Positions 51,199 through 60,791 are shown, counted from the first letter of the stretch. The stretch: DNA of 64,000 bases from Clostridia bacterium (GCA_017516745.1 JAFXBF010000004.1:216060-280059), one strand, 5' to 3'. Notes: generated by a model from the letters alone, not told the origin. Numbers and translations: made by a program.

Positions 51199-52700
51199 AA
51201 ATAAAGGAGCGTTTTGCAAAGATGAAAAACAAAGACAAAAAGTTTAATGCACAGAACACAAAGTGGACCTTCACGGCTGAAGTTTATGACGAAATCTGTA
51301 AAACTATCGGATGTCGCAGACCCGAATACGGCGGTCTGTTGGGTTCAAGCGACGGAGAGCATATTGACCATTACTATTTCGATGCGACCTCTGAGCGTTC
51401 TGCCGGTGTTTACATGATGGACATCCCTGCATGTAATAAGGTAATCCACGAATGGAACGATAACGACATAGAGTTGGTCGGAGTCATTCACTCTCATCCT
51501 AACGGAGTAACACGCCCATCCAACGGAGATCTTCTTATGGCAAAGAATATCATCGAATCCATCAATGTACACGGTAGATTCTTCACGCCGATTGTGCAGG
51601 TATCTCCTAAACTGAACGGTGAGATCAAAATATACCCTTATTCATTCGAACAGTCTGTCGAGATGAAGACACCGCTCATGGAGATTGAAAAAGAGTCTGC
51701 AGAAGAGCGCCGCCTTTCCGCTCTTGATAAGAAAGCCTCTAACCGATTCAAGAGAATCGAGCATGTTTTCCCGAACAATCTTATAGCTAAGAAAAAGGTA
51801 ATCTGTGTTGGCTGTGGTGGTTCCCGTCCTTTTCTGGAGATGTTGGCAAGATGCGGGGTAGGTACATTCATCCTCTTTGACGGCGATATCATTGAGGACA
51901 CTAATATCGCCACGCAGGGCACTTTTATCTCGGAACTCGGGAAGCTGAAGGTCGATGTCATCAAGAACCGTATTCTTGATATCAATCCGCTTGCACATGT
52001 TGTTTGCATCTCGAAGTATCTCGACAACAGCATCACCGATGATGAATTCTTTAAGATGGCTAAGCTTGACTCCTGCGACTATCACGACACTCTTCTTTGC
52101 GGATGTACTGACAACTTCTTCGCACAGGACAGATGCGCCCAGCTCAGCGTTAAGTATAAGATTCCCTATCTTGCAGCACAAATCTTTGAAAAAGGCAAAG
52201 GACACGAAGTGCTCTTCTGGTATCCCGGACTCACAGCATCCTGCCCCAGATGTATTCTGGAATCCAGATACAGAAAAATGCTGACACAAAACTCATCAGC
52301 TACAGGTTCCTCCGAAGGAGCAGCTGTCTGCGTAACAGACTATCTTAACTCCATCAAATCCTACATAGCACTTAAAATACTCTGCTATGATGAACCTTTA
52401 ACCCCGTATTATCATGAGTTGGATAACTACTCCGACCGCAACTACTTCATGACAAAATGCTCTTCCGAATTCAACGCCCCTGCTTTCGAACCGATAAAGC
52501 TTGTTGAAGTCAATGAAACCGATTTAACCTTCCCCTTTGTTACAATCGCTATCGGTCAGATACAGGAAGAGAACTGCCCTCTTTGCGGAGGTAAATCACA
52601 CACAAACAAAGCAGAAACGGCTATTCCTGATACGAGAATAACCGTCAATCCGTACACAAACATCAACAATAATATGAAGGGAGAAACAGAAAATGATTAA
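51195..52700 (+). CDS. JAB (MPN+) protease - E1/ThiF fusion protein
   Basis: A 501-residue fusion. The JAB domain (about 25-150) has Glu44, HSHPNGVTRPSNGD (His99, His101, Ser109, Asp112), the complete JAMM zinc site of isopeptidase-like enzymes. The E1-like domain (about 195-420) has VICVGCGGSRPFLEML and ILFDGDIIEDTNIATQ with the conserved Asn and Gln, and CPRC/CPLC zinc pairs. Such JAB-E1 fusions belong to bacterial ubiquitin-like systems (for example PRTRC and BIL-related). No ubiquitin-like protein with a free Gly-Gly end and no E2 was recognised nearby, so the substrate is open. It overlaps the next gene by eight bases. Confidence 0.86.
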   Translation: MKIKERFAKMKNKDKKFNAQNTKWTFTAEVYDEICKTIGCRRPEYGGLLGSSDGEHIDHYYFDATSERSAGVYMMDIPACNKVIHEWNDNDIELVGVIHSHPNGVTRPSNGDLLMAKNIIESINVHGRFFTPIVQVSPKLNGEIKIYPYSFEQSVEMKTPLMEIEKESAEERRLSALDKKASNRFKRIEHVFPNNLIAKKKVICVGCGGSRPFLEMLARCGVGTFILFDGDIIEDTNIATQGTFISELGKLKVDVIKNRILDINPLAHVVCISKYLDNSITDDEFFKMAKLDSCDYHDTLLCGCTDNFFAQDRCAQLSVKYKIPYLAAQIFEKGKGHEVLFWYPGLTASCPRCILESRYRKMLTQNSSATGSSEGAAVCVTDYLNSIKSYIALKILCYDEPLTPYYHELDNYSDRNYFMTKCSSEFNAPAFEPIKLVEVNETDLTFPFVTIAIGQIQEENCPLCGGKSHTNKAETAIPDTRITVNPYTNINNNMKGETEND

Positions 52701-54141
52701 CTGGAAGAAACAGTGTTCAAATGTTAACGGTTTTAACGGACTTTATGAGGAGATGACAAGCGGCAACGGGCTGTATATCCTTGATGATGTACAGATGCCC
52801 GACACTTGTGGAAATGCGATTTGCACAATCGAATTCCGGTATTATGATGAAAAACATGTATCGATAAGGTGTGTGGAGGTTCCCGTAAATTACACAGGAT
52901 CCTGTCCTCAGATCGGTCGCTGGCTTTCCTCCGGTACCGCAGACTTTGACTCTTTCGATGACATGAAGGATTTCCTTTTGAAATTCCGAACTGATTGTGT
53001 TCAGGAAGAAGAACCTATATCGAACGAAGCCCCCCGTTCAACGGGCAATCAAACCGAATCCGGAGCGAATCCTCCGAGAATGAAGTATGACAGAGACTCT
53101 CTCACGATTCCCGAGCCTTATAAAGGTTTTGTCAAGCTTGATAAGGACAAGCTCCTTTTGGATCTGACAAGTGAGATCTTCGGTCAAAAGGATGTTCTTG
53201 AGATGATTGCGCATCTTGTGTATATCTTCCTTGGCTCCAAGGGTAAAGATAGACCTCTCTCTATCTTCTTGTACGGATCCAGTGGAACCGGCAAAACCGA
53301 AACTGCTATTCAATTGGTAGAAATGATAAACCGTCAGCTTCCCAGGGAAGCACAGCGTTATATCTACCGTGACATTGACTGTACCCATTATACACATGAA
53401 GGCGATATTTCAAGACTGACGGGAGCGGCCCCCGGTTATGTAGGTCACGATGAAGACGGACCGTTTGCGGTAACGGAAGACAATCCGTATGTCATCTATG
53501 GAATCAACGAAATTGAAAAAGCTCATGCGGAGATTGCTACCGCATTGATGGAAACCATGGATACCGGAAGAATGGCAACAAACGGAAAGACTCTCAGCAA
53601 CGGGAAAGCCTATTATGACCTTTCTAACTGCATTTTGATCTTTACCAGCAACATTTCCGTTGACGACAAAAAGAAACTGGGATTTATGTCATCCGATGTT
53701 GCAATCGAACCGCAGAAGGAAGAACTGGAGGACTTAAGCACACCTCTGAAAATTATCCAGCTCTCCAATGCAGCAAAGGAGAAACTTGCCGAAGCCGGCG
53801 CGTTCCGCAAAGAAGTGCTCGGACGAATGGATGCGGTTCTGAAATTCAACAAGCTCTCCGGAGAAGCCATTATTCAGATTTGCGTCAAGTGTATTGAAAA
53901 GCTTGCTACAAAGAAGAGCAAACTCTACATTAGTGAGATTGATACGCCGATTCTTCAGGAGTTTATCAATGTCGTAGCAAATAACTCGTCCGGTTCTTTC
54001 GGCGCAAGAAATCCCAAACAGTACGCCAACTCCTACTTTGGCGATGCCTTTGTGAGATTTTCCTGGGATCATCCCGACTACACTCATATCAAGGTATCCG
54101 GCACATTGAACGATATCCATATTGAAGAAGTAAACGAGTAA
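52693..54141 (+). CDS. ClpB/ClpC-type AAA+ unfoldase with ClpP-docking LGF loop
   Basis: A 482-residue single-ring AAA+ protein. Residues 1-130 are a novel N-terminal domain. The AAA_2 module has Walker A GSSGTGKT (195-202), the pore motif GYVG (248-251), a Walker B region IYGINEIEKAH where the usual Asp is Asn272, the sensor FTSN, and LGF at 329-331. The LGF stands exactly where ClpC has VGF and ClpA has IGL, the loops that dock on ClpP; ClpB lacks it. GRMDAVLKFNKLS keeps the arginine-finger context. This points to a partner for the element ClpP about 6 kb upstream. ATPase activity might be altered by Asn272. Confidence 0.85.
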   Translation: MINWKKQCSNVNGFNGLYEEMTSGNGLYILDDVQMPDTCGNAICTIEFRYYDEKHVSIRCVEVPVNYTGSCPQIGRWLSSGTADFDSFDDMKDFLLKFRTDCVQEEEPISNEAPRSTGNQTESGANPPRMKYDRDSLTIPEPYKGFVKLDKDKLLLDLTSEIFGQKDVLEMIAHLVYIFLGSKGKDRPLSIFLYGSSGTGKTETAIQLVEMINRQLPREAQRYIYRDIDCTHYTHEGDISRLTGAAPGYVGHDEDGPFAVTEDNPYVIYGINEIEKAHAEIATALMETMDTGRMATNGKTLSNGKAYYDLSNCILIFTSNISVDDKKKLGFMSSDVAIEPQKEELEDLSTPLKIIQLSNAAKEKLAEAGAFRKEVLGRMDAVLKFNKLSGEAIIQICVKCIEKLATKKSKLYISEIDTPILQEFINVVANNSSGSFGARNPKQYANSYFGDAFVRFSWDHPDYTHIKVSGTLNDIHIEEVNE

Positions 54142-54166
54142 AATGAACCTGACGAGGAGGAGCAGC

Positions 54167-55225
54167 ATGAAACGAATCATCTACAAGTCATCTATCATCA
54201 TACCGCTTGCAATGATATTCTACAGTTTTATAGAACCGTTCGCATTCTGTGTTCCGGAGATCGGTCTGTATATGGAGACCTACTCATCAAGAATATTGAT
54301 TGTGATGGTCACGGTAGTATGGCTCTGCTGTTCTCCTTTTAGACGAGGTACCTGCAACGGCACAATAACAGAGCTGCTGTTCAATCTTGTTCCCGTTGAA
54401 TTTGTGCTTATGCTTGTCTTTGCTCAGCACCACTTTGTGATTACACTATTGATTACATTGACTGTGGCGGGAGGAGAAATCGCACTGTTCCGCGCATTAA
54501 AAAAAGATGAGCAGAAGCATAGATTTTCAAGGAAGCGACATCGAAGATACCAATTTACATTCAGAAGGTGTTCGATTCTCGGTATAGCTGTTTTTTGTGC
54601 TGTTCCATGCTTGCTCTCAATATTCGTATATGGTGTTGAGTCGCCTACATATAAGTCTACGGAAGAACTGTGGGAGCAACTGTTTCTTGAACCCGAAGTT
54701 GTTGAATCTGACAAGCCGGATAATCTGTATGAGAAAAAATCCGAACTTTGGGGTTATCTGGAGAAAGAAAACTGGAGTCGGCTATCCGTACAAGAGAGAA
54801 TAACTGTAACACAGGAACTTGTTGATTTTGAATCGGATGTACTTGGCATCCCGACCGTTCCCGTAACTTCCGTCATGATCGGCACAGCGACATTGGGCGC
54901 ATATGATAATGAATTAAATCAAATGTGGATCAATACCGAACATCTGGCAAATTCATCTGTTTGCGATGTTATAAACACGATATGCCATGAGGTTCACCAC
55001 TCTTACGTCGATTATCTGGTTAACACACTTGATTGGGACAATCCGGCAATGAACAGCGCTTACTTCGCGGAGCTAAGGGAACTCATGGATTCTCAGGAAA
55101 ACTATAAAAGTGCATGGAGCTACGGCTTTGACGCCTACGAAAATCAACCGTTGGAGGTCGCAGCCCGTGAGTACAGCGAAAAAGAGACTGCGATAATAAT
55201 GACTTACATAGAGGGAAGCGGATAA
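54167..55225 (+). CDS. Membrane-anchored HExxH metalloprotease-like protein
   Basis: A 352-residue protein with about four TM helices in the first 170 residues, then an extracellular or cytoplasmic domain with CHEVHHSYVDYL at about residue 274 (HExxH zinc motif) and EVAAREYS about 60 residues later, a plausible third ligand. Family not identified. ATG 54167 with GAGGAGG six bases upstream is chosen over an earlier ATG at 54143. It ends the recognisable part of the operon. Confidence 0.65.
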   Translation: MKRIIYKSSIIIPLAMIFYSFIEPFAFCVPEIGLYMETYSSRILIVMVTVVWLCCSPFRRGTCNGTITELLFNLVPVEFVLMLVFAQHHFVITLLITLTVAGGEIALFRALKKDEQKHRFSRKRHRRYQFTFRRCSILGIAVFCAVPCLLSIFVYGVESPTYKSTEELWEQLFLEPEVVESDKPDNLYEKKSELWGYLEKENWSRLSVQERITVTQELVDFESDVLGIPTVPVTSVMIGTATLGAYDNELNQMWINTEHLANSSVCDVINTICHEVHHSYVDYLVNTLDWDNPAMNSAYFAELRELMDSQENYKSAWSYGFDAYENQPLEVAAREYSEKETAIIMTYIEGSG

Positions 55226-55235
55226 AAGGCAGATA

Positions 55236-55588
55236 ATGGTACAAAGATATCCAATGATCAAGCCATGGCTTGAATATCATCGTGTCTCCGATGACGAGTA
55301 TGAAATTGAAAACGAAAAAAGCCTGGTGAAATTGATGAAGACCCTCTCAACCTGCCAGGTTACTTCGTTGATTTCATGCAAAAGCTTGACGGTAAGACAA
55401 ATCCTTATAAGATAGATCCGTCTATTGATAAACGAACGGTAAGAACATATATCCGTTTCCTATCGAAAATAGGATGTTTGCGAGGTGGGATGCGCAACCG
55501 TGATGTCGGAAGACTCATCTTTTCCGTTATTAAAATTGATAGCAAATCTAAGTTTTCTAAAACGGCTGTATTGCTCAATTGTTTTTGA
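55236..55588 (+). pseudogene. Frameshifted gene of unknown function
   Basis: From ATG 55236 (AAAGG upstream) the frame encodes RYPMIKPWLEYHRVSDDEYE and runs out after an A6 run at 55315-55320. The -1 frame continues with GEIDEDPLNLPGYFVDFM, NPYKIDPSIDKRTVRTYIRFLSKIG, which looks like a small helical (winged-helix-like) domain. One base change at the A-run explains the break. Here the phase does not fit a slippery heptamer, so a pseudogene or read error is more likely than recoding. Confidence 0.5.
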
Positions 55589-55707
55589 CTTTTTTGTGGA
55601 TTTTGATTCTTCAACTAGAATAAACTTAGGCAACTTGATCAAAAATCTTTTTGCATAATGATACTTACCGCCAGGAAAAAATCCTCGGTGATGTTTGTAA
55701 GCAAACC

Positions 55708-55752
55708 AAAAGCTCCCTATTTCGGCTCAAAACCGATTTAGGGAGCTTTTTC
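55708..55752. terminator. Bidirectional terminator between the Clp/JAB operon and the polymerase operon
   Basis: The 12-base arms aaaagctcccta (55708-55719) and its complement (55739-55750) form a perfect stem, with an inner cgg/ccg step and T-runs on both sides. It lies four bases from the minus-strand gene's stop. Confidence 0.85.
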
Positions 55753-55755
55753 TCA

Positions 55756-56613
55756 TTATATAACAATCTTCACCGCAGATACACCGCCCATTTCAGGCTT
55801 TTTCTCCATAAATCCTTCGGGAATCCTGCTTTCATACATTTCCATAAAAGATGCAGAACCGAGATGAGCAGAGATATTAGTCCTCGGCATAATGACCCAA
55901 TCACAGTCAGGCCCTTTGTTTGAAATGTAGTATTCCGTGAGAGTAATCATAAGCCTTTCAGTTTTCGCATCCGTATGGTATGCCCTGATTTTATCAAGCG
56001 CTTCATCGGATAAAACTACTTTTTCAGTACGTAAGGACCCGAGAACAAGAGCATCTGCAATAGCCGTATCAAAAAGCAAAGGGAAGTCAGCAGAAGACCT
56101 GTCATTGTAAATAGAATACTGAAACTGTATCAGTTTGTTAGCCCAAGTGCTTTCAATGTCTTTTAAGGTCTTCTTTTCGGCAAAGCAGTGAAGCTTCTTT
56201 GTAACATCCTCTTTGTTCTTTTTGATGTAATCCGAAAGAGAATGAAGGTATCTGTAATACCATCCTGCACCGTTTTCATCAACGATATTCGGAAACTCAC
56301 TGTGAAGCTCAGTAAAAGATGTGTGGAATTTCAGAGCCTTGTTTGTTACCGCTTCATAAGGTAAGCTGCACCAAGCACACAAGAAACGCCTTGCTTCTTC
56401 TGTTCTTGTGTATGGGTCATCAGTACGAAGAGTACCGTCAGCATTATGGAAAAGATAACCTCTTGCAAGGATAGTAAATATTCGGTTGAAGCCCTTGTTC
56501 TTTTTGATAATAGTTGTTGAAAATCTGTCCATAAAAGCAGTTGTTTGCTTACTATCCGCAAGAAAAACGGGAGTGTCGGTATATGCTTTGAATTCAAGCC
56601 ATTCATTAGTCAT
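55756..56613 (-). CDS. Unknown partner of the RNA-polymerase-like protein
   Basis: A 285-residue soluble protein, start at 56613 with GGGAG upstream (an earlier start would lie deep inside the previous gene). It contains WLEFKAYTDTPVFLAD near the N-terminus, LCAWCSLPYEAVTNKALKF, and PDCDWVIMPRTNISAHLG near the C-terminus. Not recognised. It overlaps the polymerase-like gene by eight bases, so a tight functional link is likely. Confidence 0.6.
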   Translation of the reverse strand: MTNEWLEFKAYTDTPVFLADSKQTTAFMDRFSTTIIKKNKGFNRIFTILARGYLFHNADGTLRTDDPYTRTEEARRFLCAWCSLPYEAVTNKALKFHTSFTELHSEFPNIVDENGAGWYYRYLHSLSDYIKKNKEDVTKKLHCFAEKKTLKDIESTWANKLIQFQYSIYNDRSSADFPLLFDTAIADALVLGSLRTEKVVLSDEALDKIRAYHTDAKTERLMITLTEYYISNKGPDCDWVIMPRTNISAHLGSASFMEMYESRIPEGFMEKKPEMGGVSAVKIVI

Positions 56614-59600
56614 AGCTCTTATCTCCCTTCCTTGCAAATCGTGTAATGTGCCTGTAATAAGCATTATAAAGGAAATCACGCTCACCGAGAGCTACAATAT
56701 ACTTTACCGAAGCATTAAAAGAGATAACGTGAGTTTCAATTATCCTTGCCGCTTCTTTTGAAACGGTTTCACGGTAGTTGCCTACAGGATTTCTGAGATA
56801 GGCTTTTACCATCAATGTCAGCTCCTCGGAATCGTTGGGATACTGCATAGCCGAAGCAGTTGCAGAGATGTTGTAGTTTCGTGTTTCAGTAATAATATCA
56901 GGCAGCAATTTATACCCACCAAAACGGAAATCTGCAAAGATGTCATAATACTCTCTGTACTCTGCTTCAGGCAGATGCTTTATGAGAAAGGCATATCTTT
57001 CATCCTCTTTCATAAAGTGCCAGTTTTCATTTCTTACCGCAAAATACATCTCATTAACTCTCTCTTCGGGCAGGTTAATAAATGCGGCTGCAAGCTCGTC
57101 GGCTTCGTAATCGTTTTCCTTGTTCTGCATATACAGAATACGGTTAATGTCATTGTGCTTTGCTTTTATCTTGCTTGCGGCGTGTCGTCTTGCCCTTATT
57201 CTTTTAAGGCACTCTTCATAATCAGAGATTACTCTGCCAACATAGTCAAGAATCTTCGGGTCAAGCTTTTTCTCCCAACCGGGCTTTGCAAAGGTGAAAA
57301 GCTCACTTGCATCAGCCTGATGAATTTTCGCCCTTGGTGTATTCTTTTTCAACTCTCTTGCAAAATACGGGAGTTTTTCAAGGTTAGAGCTGACCTCATC
57401 CCAATTCTGACCTTCAAAGAATTTCTTGAATCGTTCATCAAAGGTAGGCTCGTACCAACGGCGCTTTCCCTCTGTCTTTTCAATAAGAGCCTTGTATTTA
57501 AGGAAGGATGTTCTTTCGGCTTTGTTTGTTTCAAGATATTCTGTCAGATCGGGCTTTATACCGCTTTTGGCAGAGTCTATCTCAAGGCCTGTCAGTATCT
57601 CAAGCACCTCTGTTTCCTTGCGGTACTGCTCCTTCTTTTCATCGTCGGTGTTTTCGTCATAAGCGATTATGCTACGGTCAAGTGCCGCATTTGAAATCTG
57701 CCCGACACGGGATGAAAAGGTATTTCGTATTGTTTCAAAGCGTTTGTACCAATCATTTGCATCGGCAATGATTGGCTCTGCGGATGGTATGCTTAAAAGA
57801 GGCAGATTACCGCCGAGTGTTAAATCACCATCGTTGTAGTTGTTTGCAATACAAGAGGTAAGCTTCGGCTCGGCTACTGTTTTAATCATATCTCCGTCAA
57901 AGTCAGCACCGCCGAGTCTTTCGGCAAGGAGTGAAACAGAGTTTACCATAATTACATCCGTAAGACCTGAAAGATACTTTTCTCTGTAAGTGCCTATATT
58001 CTTTAAAGGCTTAACAAGTGCTTCTTCATTTCTTGCAATATGGGGATTACGAAGTAGAGCATAGATATTCTGCTGAGAATATACTGCACCGGGAGCATAA
58101 AACTCATTCGTATCAAGAAATTCATTTCTTATCTCTGCGTAAATGTCAGGTCTTCCGCCGTTTTCTCTGATAAGCTCATAGAACAGCTCCATAATATCGG
58201 CCGCAAAGAAACGGTTATCACCGTCAACAAGTAAGCGACCTATGGAGCAATCTTTAAGCAGGCTCTCTGCCGCATCGTCAAGCTGACGGACAAAATACGG
58301 CTCATTAATAAACTTGGGATTTTTCCTCAACAGCTCTGCAAGATGATAGCTACGACTTTTTCTGCCGAAGGTCCATTCATCTGCCTTATCGGTAAAATAC
58401 CTTATACGCGCGTTTACATCACGGCGAAGCTCATAATATCTCTGCTCTGTCGGCTTGGTCAGCCACATTCTTTCATCCTCAGAGGGAGAATGCTCCCACC
58501 CCAAGGGTAGATCATCGGGTCTGAACTCTGATGAAAGCATTTTGACAGTGTTAAGAAACTGATAGTTAAGCTCGGTTGTATCTTCAGCCTCTGTTTTACT
58601 CACATTTGTGATGTATATGGTGTGCTCATAAGCACGGCAGAGCTGTACATATGTCTGCCAAGAAACATTATACTGCTTAAGCCACTTGTAACCTTTGAAC
58701 TGACTTTCGGTAAGTATCATACAAAGGGTGTCCACATTGTGCTTTCTTCCCCATATATCGGTTATTGCTTCAATGCCTGATTCTTTGAACAGAGATTTGA
58801 AATCTGTCTTATGCACCATACCCTTGATATACGGCATACGAATCTGAAAAGATGTATGTTCTTTTTTACTGCCGATTTTGCTGTCAAGCTCACGGGCAAA
58901 CTCAGGTGAAATTAGTCCCATACCGTCAAAGCGGGTAGTTTCAATATCACCTGTGCATTCTGTTCTTTCATATTTTCTTATACTGCCTTCACCTGTAACA
59001 TCTGCAACTGTCACATAAGAAACATCATTTGTAATATGCTTCGAGTTGGGTACAATAGCAACATTTTCAAGAAAATACTTATCATCAGGCTCAACCCTGA
59101 TACCTGACGAAAATAAAAGACCGTTATATGCGTAGAGCTTTGAAAGCTCACAGACATCAATTTTCAAGTTAAGAGTTATTCTGCGAGTGATTTCATCATA
59201 AAGGTCAGCACGGACAAAGGAGAGCTTTGCGTTTCTGCTCATAGATGCAGAACGCTCAAAGGCAAGATATTTATGCTGACCTGTACCGAGGTCAAGAGTA
59301 ATACCTTCAAGGCGGAACATAGATTCAGCCTTTTTCTGTCTTAATGCATTTTTAGGATACTCTGCACTTCTGTCAAAGATACCTGCAAAATCAAGATAGA
59401 TAATGGCATCGTACAAATCCTCGATTATCAGTTCATCATCCTTGGTCAAATAACCGTCTCTGTGAAGCATAGACATCAGCTGATAGAAAACGGCATTATC
59501 ATCCTGATAGGTATCGCCGTGATTCAATAATACACTTGCAGTTTCTGCCTTGTTGAGATTGAAGGAGTATATATCTTCGCCAACGGGCTTCGCGTAAGCA

Positions 59601-59650
59601 AGAATTGCTTTTGCGGACAGCATAGGTATTTTATATCTTACACCGGTCAT
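56606..59650 (-). CDS. Two-barrel RNA-polymerase/RdRP-like protein
   Basis: A 1014-residue protein with the universal catalytic motif of double-psi beta-barrel RNA polymerases: GGADFDGDMIKTV at about residue 585. About 45 residues before it, ALLRNPHIARNEE matches the second conserved motif of eukaryotic RdRPs and YonO-like phage polymerases (RNP region). The rest is unlike known cellular subunits. GGAGGTGAAGCT precedes the ATG at 59650. It would be a single-subunit RNA (or primer) polymerase serving the element. Strength: catalytic motif exact; fold of the rest not assignable by eye. Confidence 0.75.
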   Translation of the reverse strand: MTGVRYKIPMLSAKAILAYAKPVGEDIYSFNLNKAETASVLLNHGDTYQDDNAVFYQLMSMLHRDGYLTKDDELIIEDLYDAIIYLDFAGIFDRSAEYPKNALRQKKAESMFRLEGITLDLGTGQHKYLAFERSASMSRNAKLSFVRADLYDEITRRITLNLKIDVCELSKLYAYNGLLFSSGIRVEPDDKYFLENVAIVPNSKHITNDVSYVTVADVTGEGSIRKYERTECTGDIETTRFDGMGLISPEFARELDSKIGSKKEHTSFQIRMPYIKGMVHKTDFKSLFKESGIEAITDIWGRKHNVDTLCMILTESQFKGYKWLKQYNVSWQTYVQLCRAYEHTIYITNVSKTEAEDTTELNYQFLNTVKMLSSEFRPDDLPLGWEHSPSEDERMWLTKPTEQRYYELRRDVNARIRYFTDKADEWTFGRKSRSYHLAELLRKNPKFINEPYFVRQLDDAAESLLKDCSIGRLLVDGDNRFFAADIMELFYELIRENGGRPDIYAEIRNEFLDTNEFYAPGAVYSQQNIYALLRNPHIARNEEALVKPLKNIGTYREKYLSGLTDVIMVNSVSLLAERLGGADFDGDMIKTVAEPKLTSCIANNYNDGDLTLGGNLPLLSIPSAEPIIADANDWYKRFETIRNTFSSRVGQISNAALDRSIIAYDENTDDEKKEQYRKETEVLEILTGLEIDSAKSGIKPDLTEYLETNKAERTSFLKYKALIEKTEGKRRWYEPTFDERFKKFFEGQNWDEVSSNLEKLPYFARELKKNTPRAKIHQADASELFTFAKPGWEKKLDPKILDYVGRVISDYEECLKRIRARRHAASKIKAKHNDINRILYMQNKENDYEADELAAAFINLPEERVNEMYFAVRNENWHFMKEDERYAFLIKHLPEAEYREYYDIFADFRFGGYKLLPDIITETRNYNISATASAMQYPNDSEELTLMVKAYLRNPVGNYRETVSKEAARIIETHVISFNASVKYIVALGERDFLYNAYYRHITRFARKGDKSYD

Positions 59651-59712
59651 AGCTTCACCTCCTGAAATGATTATCACAAGTATACTACACAACGACATAA
59701 ATTTCAATATTC

Positions 59713-59741
59713 CGGTATATGAATACTGCGTCACATTTTTT
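59713..59741. repeat. 29-bp direct repeat, left copy
   Basis: A 29-base sequence with core tatgaatactgcgtcaca and a T6 tail is found again at 60814-60842 with one mismatch (24 bases identical in a row). The two copies, 1.1 kb apart, flank the DUF5677-like gene. Confidence 0.85.
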
Positions 59742-59752
59742 GAATGATATAC

Positions 59753-59780
59753 AAAAACTGCCCTCACAGGGAGAGCAGTT
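59753..59780 (-). terminator. Terminator of the DUF5677-like gene
   Basis: On the minus strand the arms gagagcagtt/aactgccctc (59771-59780, 59756-59765; one mismatch) form a hairpin followed by five T residues. Confidence 0.65.
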
Positions 59781-59828
59781 GGATGTTAACGTGTTATTTT
59801 AACGAAATCAATATAACTTTCTTAATCT

Positions 59829-60681
59829 TTATTTTAAAAAGTCTTTTTTTACGCTTCCAACTTCTTCTTTCAAAGACTTCTTCATTTCTTTAAACAGTTT
59901 TTTCATATGATTGTTTAACTCAGTATCTACACTTTCACAAGTAAATTTAGAAAAATAATCGAGTTGTGTATAAAGAAATAGAGTTGAGTTTCGTACAAGA
60001 TTATAACATTCTTTTTCCTCGGATTCACTTGTGAAATCTTCACCTTCAACTGTAACGATGCTTTCAAATATTTTCGTGAAGATAAACAAAACAACAACTC
60101 TCACCAAATATTCATTTACGACTTTATCGCAGGTATAACCATCATCGGTTCCTATGTAATAATATAGTGTAGAGAAATTACAATGGGCAAAGTCACATAA
60201 GTATGCATACAAATCATAAAAATAATTTTTGTCTTTTCCAAGTTTCATTTGTGAGGGATTTCTTTGATAAAACTGTATTACTTCATTAGTTTCCTCGTAC
60301 CCTTGCTTCTTCATTTTCATAAATAACTTTTCTTTGTGCAATTAATTGTGGTATGAAAATAAAATCATTCAATAAATCATCATTGTACTCTTCACAAATA
60401 TATCTACTTGCTAAATAGCCCTCAAACATTGTTCTTGCAAGCACAAAAACATCTTCAGTATGTCCTATATCCAATAACGTTCTAATGGATTCAAGGGATT
60501 TTGTACTTTTGGTAAGAACAAAATACTGAAAGTCACTAATAAAATCTGCAGTTGGTTTCTTGCCAATCGCATAACTATATTTTCCGTATTGAAAACATCC
60601 GTATTCAATAAACTTTCTTGCTCTCAAGATGTATTTGTTTATAAGTTTATCACACTCGTTAATTTCATTTTGTTTGCACAT
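59829..60681 (-). pseudogene. DUF5677-like gene broken by a frame change
   Basis: Two overlapping minus-strand frames read as one protein. The first (from ATG 60681, GAGGTAATAG upstream) has the DUF5677-like helix pair SIRTLLDIGHTEDVFVLARTMFEGYL and ends in a stop near 60286. The second continues with YEETNEVIQFYQRNPSQ and HCNFSTLYYYIG. A one-base shift at a GGG/A site near 60297 would join them to about 275 residues. DUF5677 proteins occur often on mobile elements and near defence genes; function unknown. Typed as broken; a read error is possible. Confidence 0.55.
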
Positions 60682-60758
60682 ACTATTACCTCTTTGTGTT
60701 TCAAACTTCATATGAAAAGTATAACACAATAATACTGTGTTTTGCAACCTACATACAT

Positions 60759-60791
60759 AGCACTCGTCAGATTTTTGACGGGTGCTTTTTT
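60759..60791 (+). terminator. Terminator-like hairpin without an upstream plus gene
   Basis: agcactcgtc (60759-60768) pairs with gacgggtgct (60777-60786, one G-U pair), followed by T7. The neighbouring plus-strand gene lies downstream, and no plus gene ends here. It could be a leader attenuator for the cysteine-rich VLP gene or a stranded terminator of an older gene. Confidence 0.6.

Noticed and set aside
37692-55225. Standard conjugation (type IV secretion) operon
   Set aside because: No VirB4, VirB6 or lytic transglycosylase was recognised; only coupling-protein-like ATPases and small membrane proteins are seen.
55236-55588. Programmed frameshift at the A6 run
   Set aside because: The zero-frame phase (GAA AAA AGC) does not fit an X XXY YYZ heptamer, unlike the site at 23994.
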